DNA from: Burkholderiaceae bacterium
GTDB taxonomy: Bacteria; Pseudomonadota; Gammaproteobacteria; Burkholderiales; Burkholderiaceae
Direction of reading: 5' to 3'
Assembly: GCA_025057735.1 (NCBI GenBank)
Contig: JANWUU010000325.1
Coordinates: 1 to 6,031, forward strand
DNA length: 6,031 bases
Part shown: piece by piece, positions 1-5,935 of the stretch
Numbering within the stretch: position 1 is the first letter of the stretch
Layout of the letters: each line of letters opens with the position of its first letter
The notes under the pieces: generated by a model
Told to the model about the DNA's origin: nothing
What the model saw: the letters and a program-made list of their open reading frames with translations, nothing else
Databases searched by the model: none
Made by a program: the position numbers and the translations under genes

Positions 1-19
1 CCCATGCCGATGCACTCAT
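1..19 (-). CDS. Possible start of a further operon gene (partial, leaves the window)
   Basis: An ATG on the minus strand at 19-17 opens a frame reading MSASAW before the window ends. A GAGGA Shine-Dalgarno core lies at 29-33, nine bases upstream of the ATG. The start is 21 bp downstream of the preceding gene's stop, matching the 7-24 bp gaps elsewhere in the cluster, so a sixth co-transcribed gene is plausible. Only six codons are visible, so no product can be suggested. Confidence 0.35.
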
Positions 20-40
20 CTGGGGTAGTCCTCGACTCGA

Positions 41-766
41 TCAACGCGGGGTGGCCCGGTAGGTCCAGGTCCAGCCGAGCTCCTTGACGACGATCGTGTC
101 CGCCTTCCGCTGCAGAAACTCGCCTGTCAGCGGAATGCGCAGCGGCCGCGTCTCGCGCTCGGTGCGGGCCTCGACCCGCCGGCTCGCCGTGCAAACGTGC
201 GCCACCGTCATCGACGGATACTCGCGCACGAACCGCACCTGCGCCTGCGGACCCAGGGGGCCGCCCGGCACAAGCGGCTCGACGGCCTCCAGCGTGTAGA
301 ACTCGAAGGGGCCGTGCAGGGTCGGCGCCCGGCACCCCTTGATTCCGGGCTGGACGTCTTCGATCTGGCTGCGCTCGTTGCGGATCACGATGTCGCCCTT
401 GTGCATCAACGTGCGCGGGTCGAGCACGAATTCGATCTCGACGCGATCGGTCACGCGCGCGTCGCCGTGGGTATCCAGCGACGTGCGGTCGGCGTATTCG
501 CCGACGATGCGGTAATAGATCTCGCGCGCCTTCAGCCATTTCTCGTTACCGGCCGGCCCCGGCTTCAGCGCCTGAAGCTGCTGCTGATACAGACGGTCCT
601 TCTCTTCGCGCGACAGCGGCAGCGCTTCGATCCGCTCGCGCGTCGCGCGCTGCCATCGCTCCTGCTCGGCGGACGTCTGCGACGCCGGACCCGGCGGCCA
701 CGACAGCGTCAGCACGAGCAACAGCAGGTGGCGCCCCATGATCGAAGCACTGCGATCGGCGCTCAC
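41..766 (-). CDS. Exported protein of unknown family, 241 aa
   Basis: I do not recognise a family. The best start is the GTG at 766-764. It has an AGGAG Shine-Dalgarno at 773-777 with six-base spacing, and it overlaps the upstream TGA by four bases (GTGA), suggesting translational coupling. The ATG at 739 is an alternative (232 aa) but has no Shine-Dalgarno. The N-terminus carries a probable Sec signal peptide: an Arg-containing n-region, then a core around GRHLLLLVLTLSW, with cleavage near PASQ (residue about 29). There is no lipobox. Residues 30-90 look helical and charged (QERWQRATRERIEAL, REEKDRLYQQQLQAL). Residues 100-241 look mostly beta (VEIEFVL, KGDIVIRN, QVRFVREYP, ADTIVVKELGWTWTYR). 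Two cysteines, about Cys145 and Cys192, could form a disulfide after export. It is likely periplasmic. Function is unknown; the position after the DUF3617 gene suggests a role in the same exported system. Confidence 0.72.
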   Translation of the reverse strand: MSADRSASIMGRHLLLLVLTLSWPPGPASQTSAEQERWQRATRERIEALPLSREEKDRLYQQQLQALKPGPAGNEKWLKAREIYYRIVGEYADRTSLDTHGDARVTDRVEIEFVLDPRTLMHKGDIVIRNERSQIEDVQPGIKGCRAPTLHGPFEFYTLEAVEPLVPGGPLGPQAQVRFVREYPSMTVAHVCTASRRVEARTERETRPLRIPLTGEFLQRKADTIVVKELGWTWTYRATPR

Positions 767-1197
767 GACGGACTCCTGAACGCCGGCGCTTTCGACGGAT
801 CGCAACGGCCGAGCCTGCGGCCATCCGCCTGCACGGTCATCGTGTTGGCGCCCCGCTTGATCGTGTAGCGGCCTTCGACGCGGTCGCCCTTGCGCGTGTA
901 GCTGCCCTTCACTTCGCCGGGGTCCGGCGGGCCGCAGACGATGTGGAACGTAGTCGTCGCGCCGCTGACCTTGCGCTCTTTGAACGTGCAATGCTTTTCG
1001 GTCTCCGGCGCATGGCCCTCGTCGGGCCGCAGGCATACCCTGCTTGGCGGCAGCGGCATCTTCATCCCCTCCATCTGCATCGTCAGCGCGTATTCCCACT
1101 CCTCGCCTTTCGGCTGGGCGACGGCAATCGGTGCGACCGCCGCGCCGAAGACCAAAGAAATACCCGTGAATGGGATCGTCAGGCGATGAAGCAGCAT
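763..1197 (-). CDS. DUF3617 family exported protein, 144 aa
   Basis: This is a small exported protein matching the DUF3617 pattern: a Trp/Tyr-rich first strand (EEWEYALTMQMEGMKMPLP), then a motif with VCL, a central Cys, a strand ending in Cys (FHIVCG), a basic G-x-Y-T strand pair (GSYTRKGDRVEGRYTIK) and a closing GRRLGRCDP. The four cysteines at 55, 70, 88 and 132 fit two disulfides in the periplasm. The signal peptide spans about residues 1-28, with core TGISLVFGAAVAPIAVA and cleavage before QP. Length is typical for the family, whose molecular role is not established. The ATG at 1197 has a strong GAGGAG at 1207-1212, nine bases upstream. The gene sits 24 bp after the TPR gene and overlaps the next gene by four bases. 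Family recognition is by eye from conserved spacing, not from a profile search. Confidence 0.85.
   Translation of the reverse strand: MLLHRLTIPFTGISLVFGAAVAPIAVAQPKGEEWEYALTMQMEGMKMPLPPSRVCLRPDEGHAPETEKHCTFKERKVSGATTTFHIVCGPPDPGEVKGSYTRKGDRVEGRYTIKRGANTMTVQADGRRLGRCDPSKAPAFRSPS
773..777 (-). promoter_or_regulatory. Ribosome binding site AGGAG that decides a GTG start
   Basis: On the minus strand AGGAG ends six bases before the GTG at 766. It lies inside the 3' end of the DUF3617 gene. It favours GTG 766 over the ATG at 739, which has no comparable sequence upstream. Confidence 0.6.
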
Positions 1198-1206
1198 GGT
1201 GTTTCT

Positions 1207-1212
1207 CTCCTC
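1207..1212 (-). promoter_or_regulatory. Strong ribosome binding site GAGGAG for the DUF3617 gene
   Basis: GAGGAG lies nine bases before the ATG at 1197, in the 24-bp gap after the TPR gene. The gap has no room for an independent promoter and shows no terminator hairpin, which supports co-transcription. Confidence 0.65.
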
Positions 1213-1221
1213 GGGGGCGTT

Positions 1222-3369
1222 TCAGAAGACTGATCGATCGAAGTTGCCGCTGGCGCCGGCGCTGGCGCCGGCGTTCCAGCTCCAGGTCCCGCTGACTTTG
1301 GTGCCGGCCTGTGTGCCGGCTTGGGTACCCGGCAGGCTGCCTGCCACCTGGGCACCGATGCCGGCCTCGATGCGCACGTCGGTGACGCCGCTGCGGTCGA
1401 ATTCGACGCCGATACCGCCGCGGGCGCTCACGCCGATCTCAAGCGGACCGCCGGCCGCGCGGGTGTCCACGCCGCCGCTCACGCTGACCCCGCCGCGAGT
1501 CAGGCCCTGCTCGTCGAATTCGCCGCGTCCGCCGACCGTCATGCCCTTGGCGTCGACCTCGACCGACGCGGTCAGGACGCGGTCCTTGTTCAGATCCTCG
1601 GTCCAGCCGGCTCTCAGCGGAACCCCGAAGGGCTCGAGCTTCGTCTCCATGCGGTTGCAGTGCACCTGGATCGAGCCAATGCCATGGACGGTGAAGTCAA
1701 CGATGTGCTGGCAGTGCAGATCGTCGAAATCGGCAAGCGTGCCGCCACCGCGACGTGCCTGACCGTGGCTCCGACCCTTGATGCAGATGTTGCGGTAGTC
1801 GCTATGCCGGTATCGGTCCGCCGGCTCGTCGAACGACCCGCCACCGAGCGCGGTCAGGAAGCGCCCTTGCCATTGGAGTTTGGCCAGCTCGAAGGACTCC
1901 GGCGACCTCTGGAACTGGTCGAGATAGGCAAGTTCGCCCACCAAGCGCCGCTCGAACTCGCGGATCGCGCGTTCGGCCGACTCGAGACGCGCGTAGCCGG
2001 CAAACGTCTTGTCGATGGCAGCGCCGACCTCCGCACAGGTGTAGTCGTACTGATAGCCACCCGGGACGTTCCGGTATCGCTGGCGGCCTTTCTCGTGGAT
2101 CGCCTCGATCTCCCGCTGCCCCCGGTTGAAGGCTTCGTCGAGCTGCTGGAGCGCCGCGCGCCGCTCGGCCTGCAATCGATCCGCCTCGGGCTTTCTGCGC
2201 TGCTCGATGTCGCGCGCGAGCGCCCGTGCCTTCGCGGCAAGCGGACCGCGAAAGGACACGTCAGCCCGCCACGGCTCCTTGGCGGCCAAGACTTGTACTC
2301 GGCGCTCGCGGTCGGCGACGATGGAGCGAACCTGTGTCCAGAACGCCGTCCAAGCTGGCTTCAAATCAAGGTACGCGGAGTAGCTGTCCGGGTACGGCGG
2401 GAGCACAAAGCGCGACAGGCCAAGGGCATCCTGCGGCATCGGCAGCTTCCACTCGACGTCGCCGGCCTGAAGCCGGCCGCCGAGCCGTGCCAGCCGCTGC
2501 GCTTTGTCCTCGCTGAAGCCGCCGCGGATCGCCGCGCGCATCGACGCCTGCGCCGCCGCCTTGTCGCCCCGCGCCTCTTCGATATGCGACTTCGTCACGT
2601 TGGCCTGCGGGTGGTTTGGGCTGCGCCGCACTGCAAGGATCAGCACCCGTTCGGCTTCCTTGAGCTCGCCCAGTTCGAACCAGGCCTGGCCGAGGTTGTT
2701 CAGGATCGTGCTGTTGTTCGGATAGCGCGCATCCAATGTGATCAGGATCGGCAGCGCGGCCTGCGGCGCCTTCTGCATCGTCAGGAACGCCGCCAAGTTG
2801 TTCAGATCTTGCGCATGGCCGCTGGCGAGCGCCACCTTCCCCATCAGGAAGGTCGCCTCGGGCCACGCGCCCCAGGCGGCAAGGCCATTGGCCGCATCGC
2901 GCAGGCGTGCAGTCAGGTCGCCGCCCGCCTTGCGCTGCACGTCCTCCACGTGCTCGGCGCGCCGCAGCGCCTCTCGCGACAGCGCCTGCCGCAGCTTGGG
3001 TTGCAGCGAAGCCACGTGCGCTTTCAGTTGTGCGCCGGTCAGCGGCTGGCGCGGCACCTTGGCGATGCGCGCCGCATCGCGCGCGGGCACGTGCACCTCG
3101 TCGCCTGCGCCGGGCGAGTTGACCAGACTCCGCTGCGCGTCCTCGATCATCTTGCGCTGCTCGGGCGTGAGGCTGTCCATCGCGCGCTGCATCTCGCGCA
3201 TCGCCTCTTGCATCTCCTTCGGGGTCGGCATCTGAGCCGACGCCGAAAGCCCCAAGGCGCCCGCGACGACCGCGGCAGCAGCGATGACAAGGGATCGGCG
3301 GCAACTGGCCGAGCCGAAGCGCGAGGCGAGGGCCACGAGTTCTTTCGCGGCGCGCATCAGAACGCCCAT
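1222..3369 (-). CDS. Large exported TPR protein with glycine-rich beta C-terminus, 715 aa
   Basis: This probable periplasmic or surface scaffold has several regions. Residues 1-46 form a signal peptide with a long basic n-region (SCRR) and a core LVIAAAAVVAGALGLSASA cut before Q. Residues 47-82 are Met/Gln-rich and include LTPEQ, resembling the LTxxQ motif of Spy/CpxP proteins, but only one copy is present. Residues 150-285 hold about four TPR-like helix pairs; the clearest is near 218-251 (ILNNLGQAWFELGELKEAE). Residues 375-480 are charged, helical and probably coiled coil. Cys445, 529, 553 and 571 could form disulfides. Residues 598-715 are Gly-rich alternating strands with short repeats, ending in Phe. 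The ATG at 3369 is chosen because AGGTGA lies four bases upstream; ATG 3357 (711 aa), in a TGATG junction, is the alternative. The gene overlaps the propeller stop by 13 bp. No enzyme motif was seen; TPRs suggest protein binding. Confidence 0.85.
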   Translation of the reverse strand: MGVLMRAAKELVALASRFGSASCRRSLVIAAAAVVAGALGLSASAQMPTPKEMQEAMREMQRAMDSLTPEQRKMIEDAQRSLVNSPGAGDEVHVPARDAARIAKVPRQPLTGAQLKAHVASLQPKLRQALSREALRRAEHVEDVQRKAGGDLTARLRDAANGLAAWGAWPEATFLMGKVALASGHAQDLNNLAAFLTMQKAPQAALPILITLDARYPNNSTILNNLGQAWFELGELKEAERVLILAVRRSPNHPQANVTKSHIEEARGDKAAAQASMRAAIRGGFSEDKAQRLARLGGRLQAGDVEWKLPMPQDALGLSRFVLPPYPDSYSAYLDLKPAWTAFWTQVRSIVADRERRVQVLAAKEPWRADVSFRGPLAAKARALARDIEQRRKPEADRLQAERRAALQQLDEAFNRGQREIEAIHEKGRQRYRNVPGGYQYDYTCAEVGAAIDKTFAGYARLESAERAIREFERRLVGELAYLDQFQRSPESFELAKLQWQGRFLTALGGGSFDEPADRYRHSDYRNICIKGRSHGQARRGGGTLADFDDLHCQHIVDFTVHGIGSIQVHCNRMETKLEPFGVPLRAGWTEDLNKDRVLTASVEVDAKGMTVGGRGEFDEQGLTRGGVSVSGGVDTRAAGGPLEIGVSARGGIGVEFDRSGVTDVRIEAGIGAQVAGSLPGTQAGTQAGTKVSGTWSWNAGASAGASGNFDRSVF
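1249..1272. repeat. Two perfect 12-bp tandem repeats (GCTGGCGCCGGC)
   Basis: The 12-bp unit occurs twice with no gap. On the minus strand it encodes AGASAGAS in the extreme C-terminus of the TPR protein. The unit keeps the reading frame, so copy-number change would only lengthen or shorten the tail by four residues. Confidence 0.85.
1300..1329. repeat. Imperfect 12-bp tandem repeat encoding GTQAGTQAGT
   Basis: The coding strand repeats a 12-base unit (roughly ACCCAAGCCGGC) with third-position changes, giving GTQA-GTQA-GT at residues 681-690 of the TPR protein. It has the same 12-bp period as the repeat at 1249-1272, suggesting local expansion of a low-complexity tail. Confidence 0.7.
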
Positions 3370-4922
3370 GTGGTCACCTGCCCGGCCGGCGTGATCTTGC
3401 GGATAAGATGGCTGGCGTCGTGCACGTACAGCGTGCCGTCCGGCGCGAAGCACAGGCCACTGACCGTGCCAAAGTGCGCCTGCCTCGCCGGCCCGTCGGC
3501 GTGCTGGACGTTGGTCGGGCGCGGCGCGCCGGCGACGACCTCGACGCGGCCCTTGGCTTCGTCGACCAGCCGGACGATCTTGCCGCCGTCGGCCGCGCCC
3601 AGGAACGTGTCGCCGAAGTGGATGACGCCCTTGCCGTCGATCGCGATTGCGCTGACGCTCGAGCCCTGCCGCAGCCCGAGCGTGCCGAGGGCCGCGACGG
3701 CATAGACGCGACGGAAGCTGCCGTCGGGCCGCACGCGCCAAATCGTCGAGTACCGGTCGCGCGGCGTGCCCGACGTCACGGTGCCACCCATCACCATCTC
3801 GCCGCGCGCGGCGTCCCACGCCATGTGGTCGCCGAGCACCCACTGGTCGCGCGTGCGGTCGTCCGGGCAGACCTGCGACTTGTCCAGCAGCGTGCTCACG
3901 GTGCCGTCCGGCGCTACCTGCTTGAGCTGGCAGGCGTCCATGACCCACGTGTTGCCCGCGCCGTCACGCGCCGTCGCGGACACGTTGTTGAAGGTCTTGC
4001 GGTAGGGCTCCGGGGGCTGCGGCGCGCAGGCCAGCGGATCGCTGTTCGGCACCGGCTCGACGAAGCCCTGCGCGGTGACGCGCAGCACGCGCGCCCAGCG
4101 ACCGAACGCCCAGGCGGTGCGATATGAAAACAGCAGGCTGCCGTCGGGCGCCACGCTGATGGGATTGACGCCCGCCGGATCGAGCCCGCTGCGCCCGACC
4201 GTCACGCCGCACTCCGGATCCTTGCCCTCGCTCAGGACGTGGCGTGCGCGGTCGAACGCCGTGATCGCACCGTCCGGCGCGATGCGCCACAGCCCGGTGG
4301 CGTACGGATTGCCCTTCATCCGCCCGTCCCGATGCAGCTTGGCCGTGGAGAAGACGGCGAGGCTGCCGTCGGGCAGGCACGCCATCCGGCGCGGGATGTT
4401 GAAGAACGGATCCACCGGGTCGAGGTAGGGGTTGTCGACCAGCAGCCGCGTCGAGTGCGCACGGTCCTTGATGACCTGCGGGGGCAGCGACCGCACGCCG
4501 TCGGGAGCGACTTTCGCGGTGGCCTGCGGTGCGACGAAGGCCTTCTCCTCGTCGTACGGGCCGCGCGGCTTCCAGCCGGGCGGCAGGTCGCCGGCAGGCG
4601 TTGCCGAGGCAGCGGTCGTTGCGCCGCCGGTCGCGGCGCCCGCCGCCGGTGCGCTCGGCGTGGGCGGCGGCGACGGTGCGGGCGGCTTCGCGGCCTCGCG
4701 CGCGGGCTGCTCCACCGCGCGCTTGATCTCCTCCGCTCCGCGCTTTAGCAGGTCCTGAAACGACTGCGCGGCGGCGGTGCTGCCGAGCACCAGCCATACG
4801 AGGCCTACACGGGCGGGCCAGGGATAGCGGCGATCGTGACAAGACTGGCCTGCAGGAGCCAAGTCACCCACATGCGATTTCGATGGCCCGCCATCGGTGC
4901 GTATCGGCCGGAGGGCGGACAC
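3357..4922 (-). CDS. Exported NHL-repeat beta-propeller protein, 521 aa
   Basis: This is a probable six-bladed NHL/SMP-30-like propeller. The last blade (residues 476-520) is a textbook NHL repeat, with DGPARQAHFG followed by LYVHDASHLIRKITPAG and VTTWA. Similar [x]PDGSL or [x]DGxG units recur near residues 183, 258, 319, 370 and 428, each paired with a strand such as LWRIAPDG, KQVAPDG, IWRVRPDG or KIVRLVDE. Ahead of the propeller is a Pro/Ala/Thr-rich linker (about 74-118) and a signal sequence whose core is VGLVWLVLGSTAAA, cut before Q53. The GTG start at 4922 is chosen because GGTGAGGA lies four bases upstream, overlapping the preceding stop; it leaves an unusually long n-region of about 38 residues. 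GTG 4871 and TTG 4862 are alternatives. Such propellers usually bind proteins or glycans, and some are lactonases or lyases; I see no clear metal site. The start of the TPR gene overlaps its 3' end, so the two products may act together. Confidence 0.85.
   Translation of the reverse strand: MSALRPIRTDGGPSKSHVGDLAPAGQSCHDRRYPWPARVGLVWLVLGSTAAAQSFQDLLKRGAEEIKRAVEQPAREAAKPPAPSPPPTPSAPAAGAATGGATTAASATPAGDLPPGWKPRGPYDEEKAFVAPQATAKVAPDGVRSLPPQVIKDRAHSTRLLVDNPYLDPVDPFFNIPRRMACLPDGSLAVFSTAKLHRDGRMKGNPYATGLWRIAPDGAITAFDRARHVLSEGKDPECGVTVGRSGLDPAGVNPISVAPDGSLLFSYRTAWAFGRWARVLRVTAQGFVEPVPNSDPLACAPQPPEPYRKTFNNVSATARDGAGNTWVMDACQLKQVAPDGTVSTLLDKSQVCPDDRTRDQWVLGDHMAWDAARGEMVMGGTVTSGTPRDRYSTIWRVRPDGSFRRVYAVAALGTLGLRQGSSVSAIAIDGKGVIHFGDTFLGAADGGKIVRLVDEAKGRVEVVAGAPRPTNVQHADGPARQAHFGTVSGLCFAPDGTLYVHDASHLIRKITPAGQVTTWAF
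3374..3379 (-). promoter_or_regulatory. Ribosome binding site AGGTGA for the TPR gene
   Basis: AGGTGA sits four bases before the ATG at 3369 and within the last codons of the propeller gene. It favours the start at 3369 over the ATG at 3357, where the same sequence would be too far upstream. Confidence 0.5.
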
Positions 4923-4926
4923 GGTG

Positions 4927-4934
4927 TCCTCACC
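4927..4934 (-). promoter_or_regulatory. Ribosome binding site GGTGAGGA overlapping the upstream stop codon
   Basis: GGTGAGGA on the minus strand contains the TGA stop (4932-4930) of the preceding gene and ends four bases before the GTG at 4922. This arrangement is typical of translational coupling and is the main reason for preferring the upstream GTG start of the propeller gene. Confidence 0.55.
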
Positions 4935-5631
4935 GGGTCCGGTGCTGCGGGCTAGCGGCCGACCCCACGGGCGACCCTACGGGCGACGCCTGTCCGGCCG
5001 CCCCAGACCCAGCTTCGCGCGCGACATTGGGCGAAACCATCGGTCCCGGCCGCGGCGCCGGAGTCACGCCCGAGAGGCTGGGCCGACCGTCGCTGTCCAC
5101 CGGGCGCTGTGTGTTGGGCGACGTACCGGCGCCCGGCCGCGGCGTCACCGTGGCGCCGGAGAGGCTCGGTCGGCCCTCTCCCTCGACCGTCCGCCGCCGA
5201 ATTTCCAGTTCGTCGAGGTCTTCGTCGCCTCCAGCCACACCGCGCCAGCCAGGCCGGTTCACGTCGGTCGTTCTTGGACCGCGGACGCCCAGCGGACCGG
5301 CTGTGGCGGGATCGCTGCCCTGCGGCGAGCGGGGGGCCACGCTCGGAGCGGCGCCAGCGGCCGCCGGCAGACTGACGCCGCTGCGCGGAAGGCCGGCGGC
5401 AGGTTTGGCGGCCGAGCGGCAATCGTCTTCGCACCAGGCATCGGCGCTGCGCCGCTTGCCGACGTACAGCTCGTCCTCGGTCTGGGTACCCGGCCCGGTG
5501 GCAGCGCGCGTGCTGCCGGGTGCCGGCAAAGGTGCCGGTTTCGCCTGCGCGGCGGCATCGAAGGCGATCAGGCTCGCGGCGAAGGCCGCGGCGAACGAAC
5601 TCAGGCGATAGACATCGGGGATCCGCTTCAT
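4930..5631 (-). CDS. Exported low-complexity Pro/Gly/Ala-rich protein with tandem repeats, 233 aa
   Basis: No family is recognised. The signal peptide is clear: MKRIPDVYR, a core SSFAAAFAASLIAFDAAA, and cleavage before Q29. The mature part is mostly Pro, Gly, Ala, Ser and Thr and is probably disordered. Three points stand out: a C-x3-C pair in AWCEDDCRS (Cys67 and Cys71); an acidic-then-basic patch DEDLDELEIRRR (136-147); and two tandem 29-residue units from residue 153, each starting GRPSLSG and containing TPRPG or APRPG and SPN. The tail has SPVGSPVGS. The ATG at 5631 is preferred because GGGAG lies eight bases upstream; the ATG at 5646 would add five residues but has no Shine-Dalgarno. It is the first gene of the cluster, seven bases before the propeller GTG. 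It may act as a flexible cell-wall or surface linker, but this is inference from composition. The frame is supported by the signal peptide, the ribosome binding site and the coding repeats. Confidence 0.75.
   Translation of the reverse strand: MKRIPDVYRLSSFAAAFAASLIAFDAAAQAKPAPLPAPGSTRAATGPGTQTEDELYVGKRRSADAWCEDDCRSAAKPAAGLPRSGVSLPAAAGAAPSVAPRSPQGSDPATAGPLGVRGPRTTDVNRPGWRGVAGGDEDLDELEIRRRTVEGEGRPSLSGATVTPRPGAGTSPNTQRPVDSDGRPSLSGVTPAPRPGPMVSPNVAREAGSGAAGQASPVGSPVGSAASPQHRTR
5002..5175 (-). repeat. Two tandem 87-bp (29-residue) coding repeats
   Basis: Unit 1 spans 5175-5089 and unit 2 spans 5088-5002. Both begin with codons for GRPSLSG, followed by a TPRPG or APRPG core and SPN, then a diverged tail. 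The similarity is stronger at protein level than in third codon positions, which suggests an old duplication kept by selection on the protein. Confidence 0.75.
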
Positions 5632-5639
5632 GGCCGTCG

Positions 5640-5644
5640 CTCCC
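5640..5644 (-). promoter_or_regulatory. Ribosome binding site GGGAG for the first operon gene
   Basis: GGGAG ends eight bases before the ATG at 5631 and overlaps the competing ATG at 5646-5644. This favours the start beginning MKRIP. Confidence 0.5.
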
Positions 5645-5693
5645 ATGGGGCTAGATGACGGCGCAGATGTAGCGGGGCGGGCGTCACACCGCC

Positions 5694-5722
5694 GTTACAC
5701 GGGAGCCGATTGCCTGCGTGAA
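5694..5722 (-). promoter_or_regulatory. Candidate sigma-70 type promoter for the operon
   Basis: On the minus strand TTCACG (5722-5717) and TGTAAC (5699-5694) are separated by 17 bases. Each matches four of six consensus positions (TTGACA, TATAAT). Transcription would begin near 5687, leaving a leader of roughly 55 bases before the ATG at 5631. It lies in the only long gap upstream of the cluster and in a locally less GC-rich patch. Four-of-six matches occur by chance, so this stays a candidate. Confidence 0.3.
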
Positions 5723-5853
5723 TTGCGCGGGTCGCACCCGCCCTTTGCCCTGTGCGCAGGCGCTGCCCGGAAGCGATCCTCAGGTACGAGCAAGCCGCTT
5801 TCGGGCGCCTGTCTGTGCTCCTGTCTGGCCGGCAGCCTCGCAAGCGCCGTACG

Positions 5854-5904
5854 GGCCACGGGCGATCTCGGAAATGCCGTCTTCGAGGTGGCGGCCACGG
5901 GCGA
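5854..5904. repeat. Pair of 12-bp direct repeats (GGCCACGGGCGA), 39 bp apart
   Basis: Exact copies lie at 5854-5865 and 5893-5904. The 39-bp offset is a multiple of three and would keep a reading frame, but no gene can be supported here. The pair lies just left of the 22-bp inverted repeat. Confidence 0.55.
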
Positions 5905-5913
5905 ACGGGCGAC

Positions 5914-5935
5914 CGCCAGCGCGAGCGCGCTGGCG
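5914..5935. repeat. Perfect 22-bp inverted repeat (10-bp arms, 2-bp centre)
   Basis: The left arm CGCCAGCGCG and right arm CGCGCTGGCG are exact reverse complements around AG. All-but-two arm pairs are G-C, so the hairpin would be very stable in RNA. No T-run follows on either strand, so a standard intrinsic terminator is not shown. It could be a factor-assisted terminator of an upstream minus-strand gene, a protein-binding palindrome, or a chance product of GC-rich sequence. Confidence 0.6.

Noticed and set aside
197..868. Plus-strand frame of 223 codons
   Set aside because: It is antisense to two supported exported genes, is Arg/Leu/His-rich and has no motif.
767..1099. Upstream extension of the last gene to 1099 (352 codons)
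   Set aside because: The extra residues are an out-of-frame reading of the DUF3617 gene; the signal peptide and AGGAG place the start at 766.
2300..2500. LTxxQ (Spy/CpxP) assignment for the TPR protein, based on its LTPEQ near residue 67
   Set aside because: Only one motif copy is present and the rest of the protein is far longer and differently built, so this is at most a local resemblance.
1321..3705. A 794-codon open frame on the plus strand opposite the TPR gene
   Set aside because: Its translation is Ala/Arg/Asp/Val-rich with no motif or signal peptide and no good ribosome binding site. The minus strand has a signal peptide, TPRs and coupled starts. Long antisense frames are common opposite GC-rich genes.
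3370..3948. N-terminal extension of the TPR frame up to 3948 (908 codons in total)
   Set aside because: The added 193 residues are Arg/Gly/His-rich, overlap the propeller gene in another frame, and precede an obvious signal peptide with its own Shine-Dalgarno.
41..5631. Lipoprotein signal (lipobox) in the exported proteins
   Set aside because: None of the five signal peptides has a Cys at the expected cleavage site; all end in AxA-Q-like or similar Sec sites.
4883..5658. Plus-strand frames of 242 and 253 codons opposite the Pro/Gly-rich gene
   Set aside because: Both are low-complexity Arg/Pro/Ala translations with no signal peptide or Shine-Dalgarno. The minus frame has a clear signal peptide, an RBS and coherent protein-level repeats.
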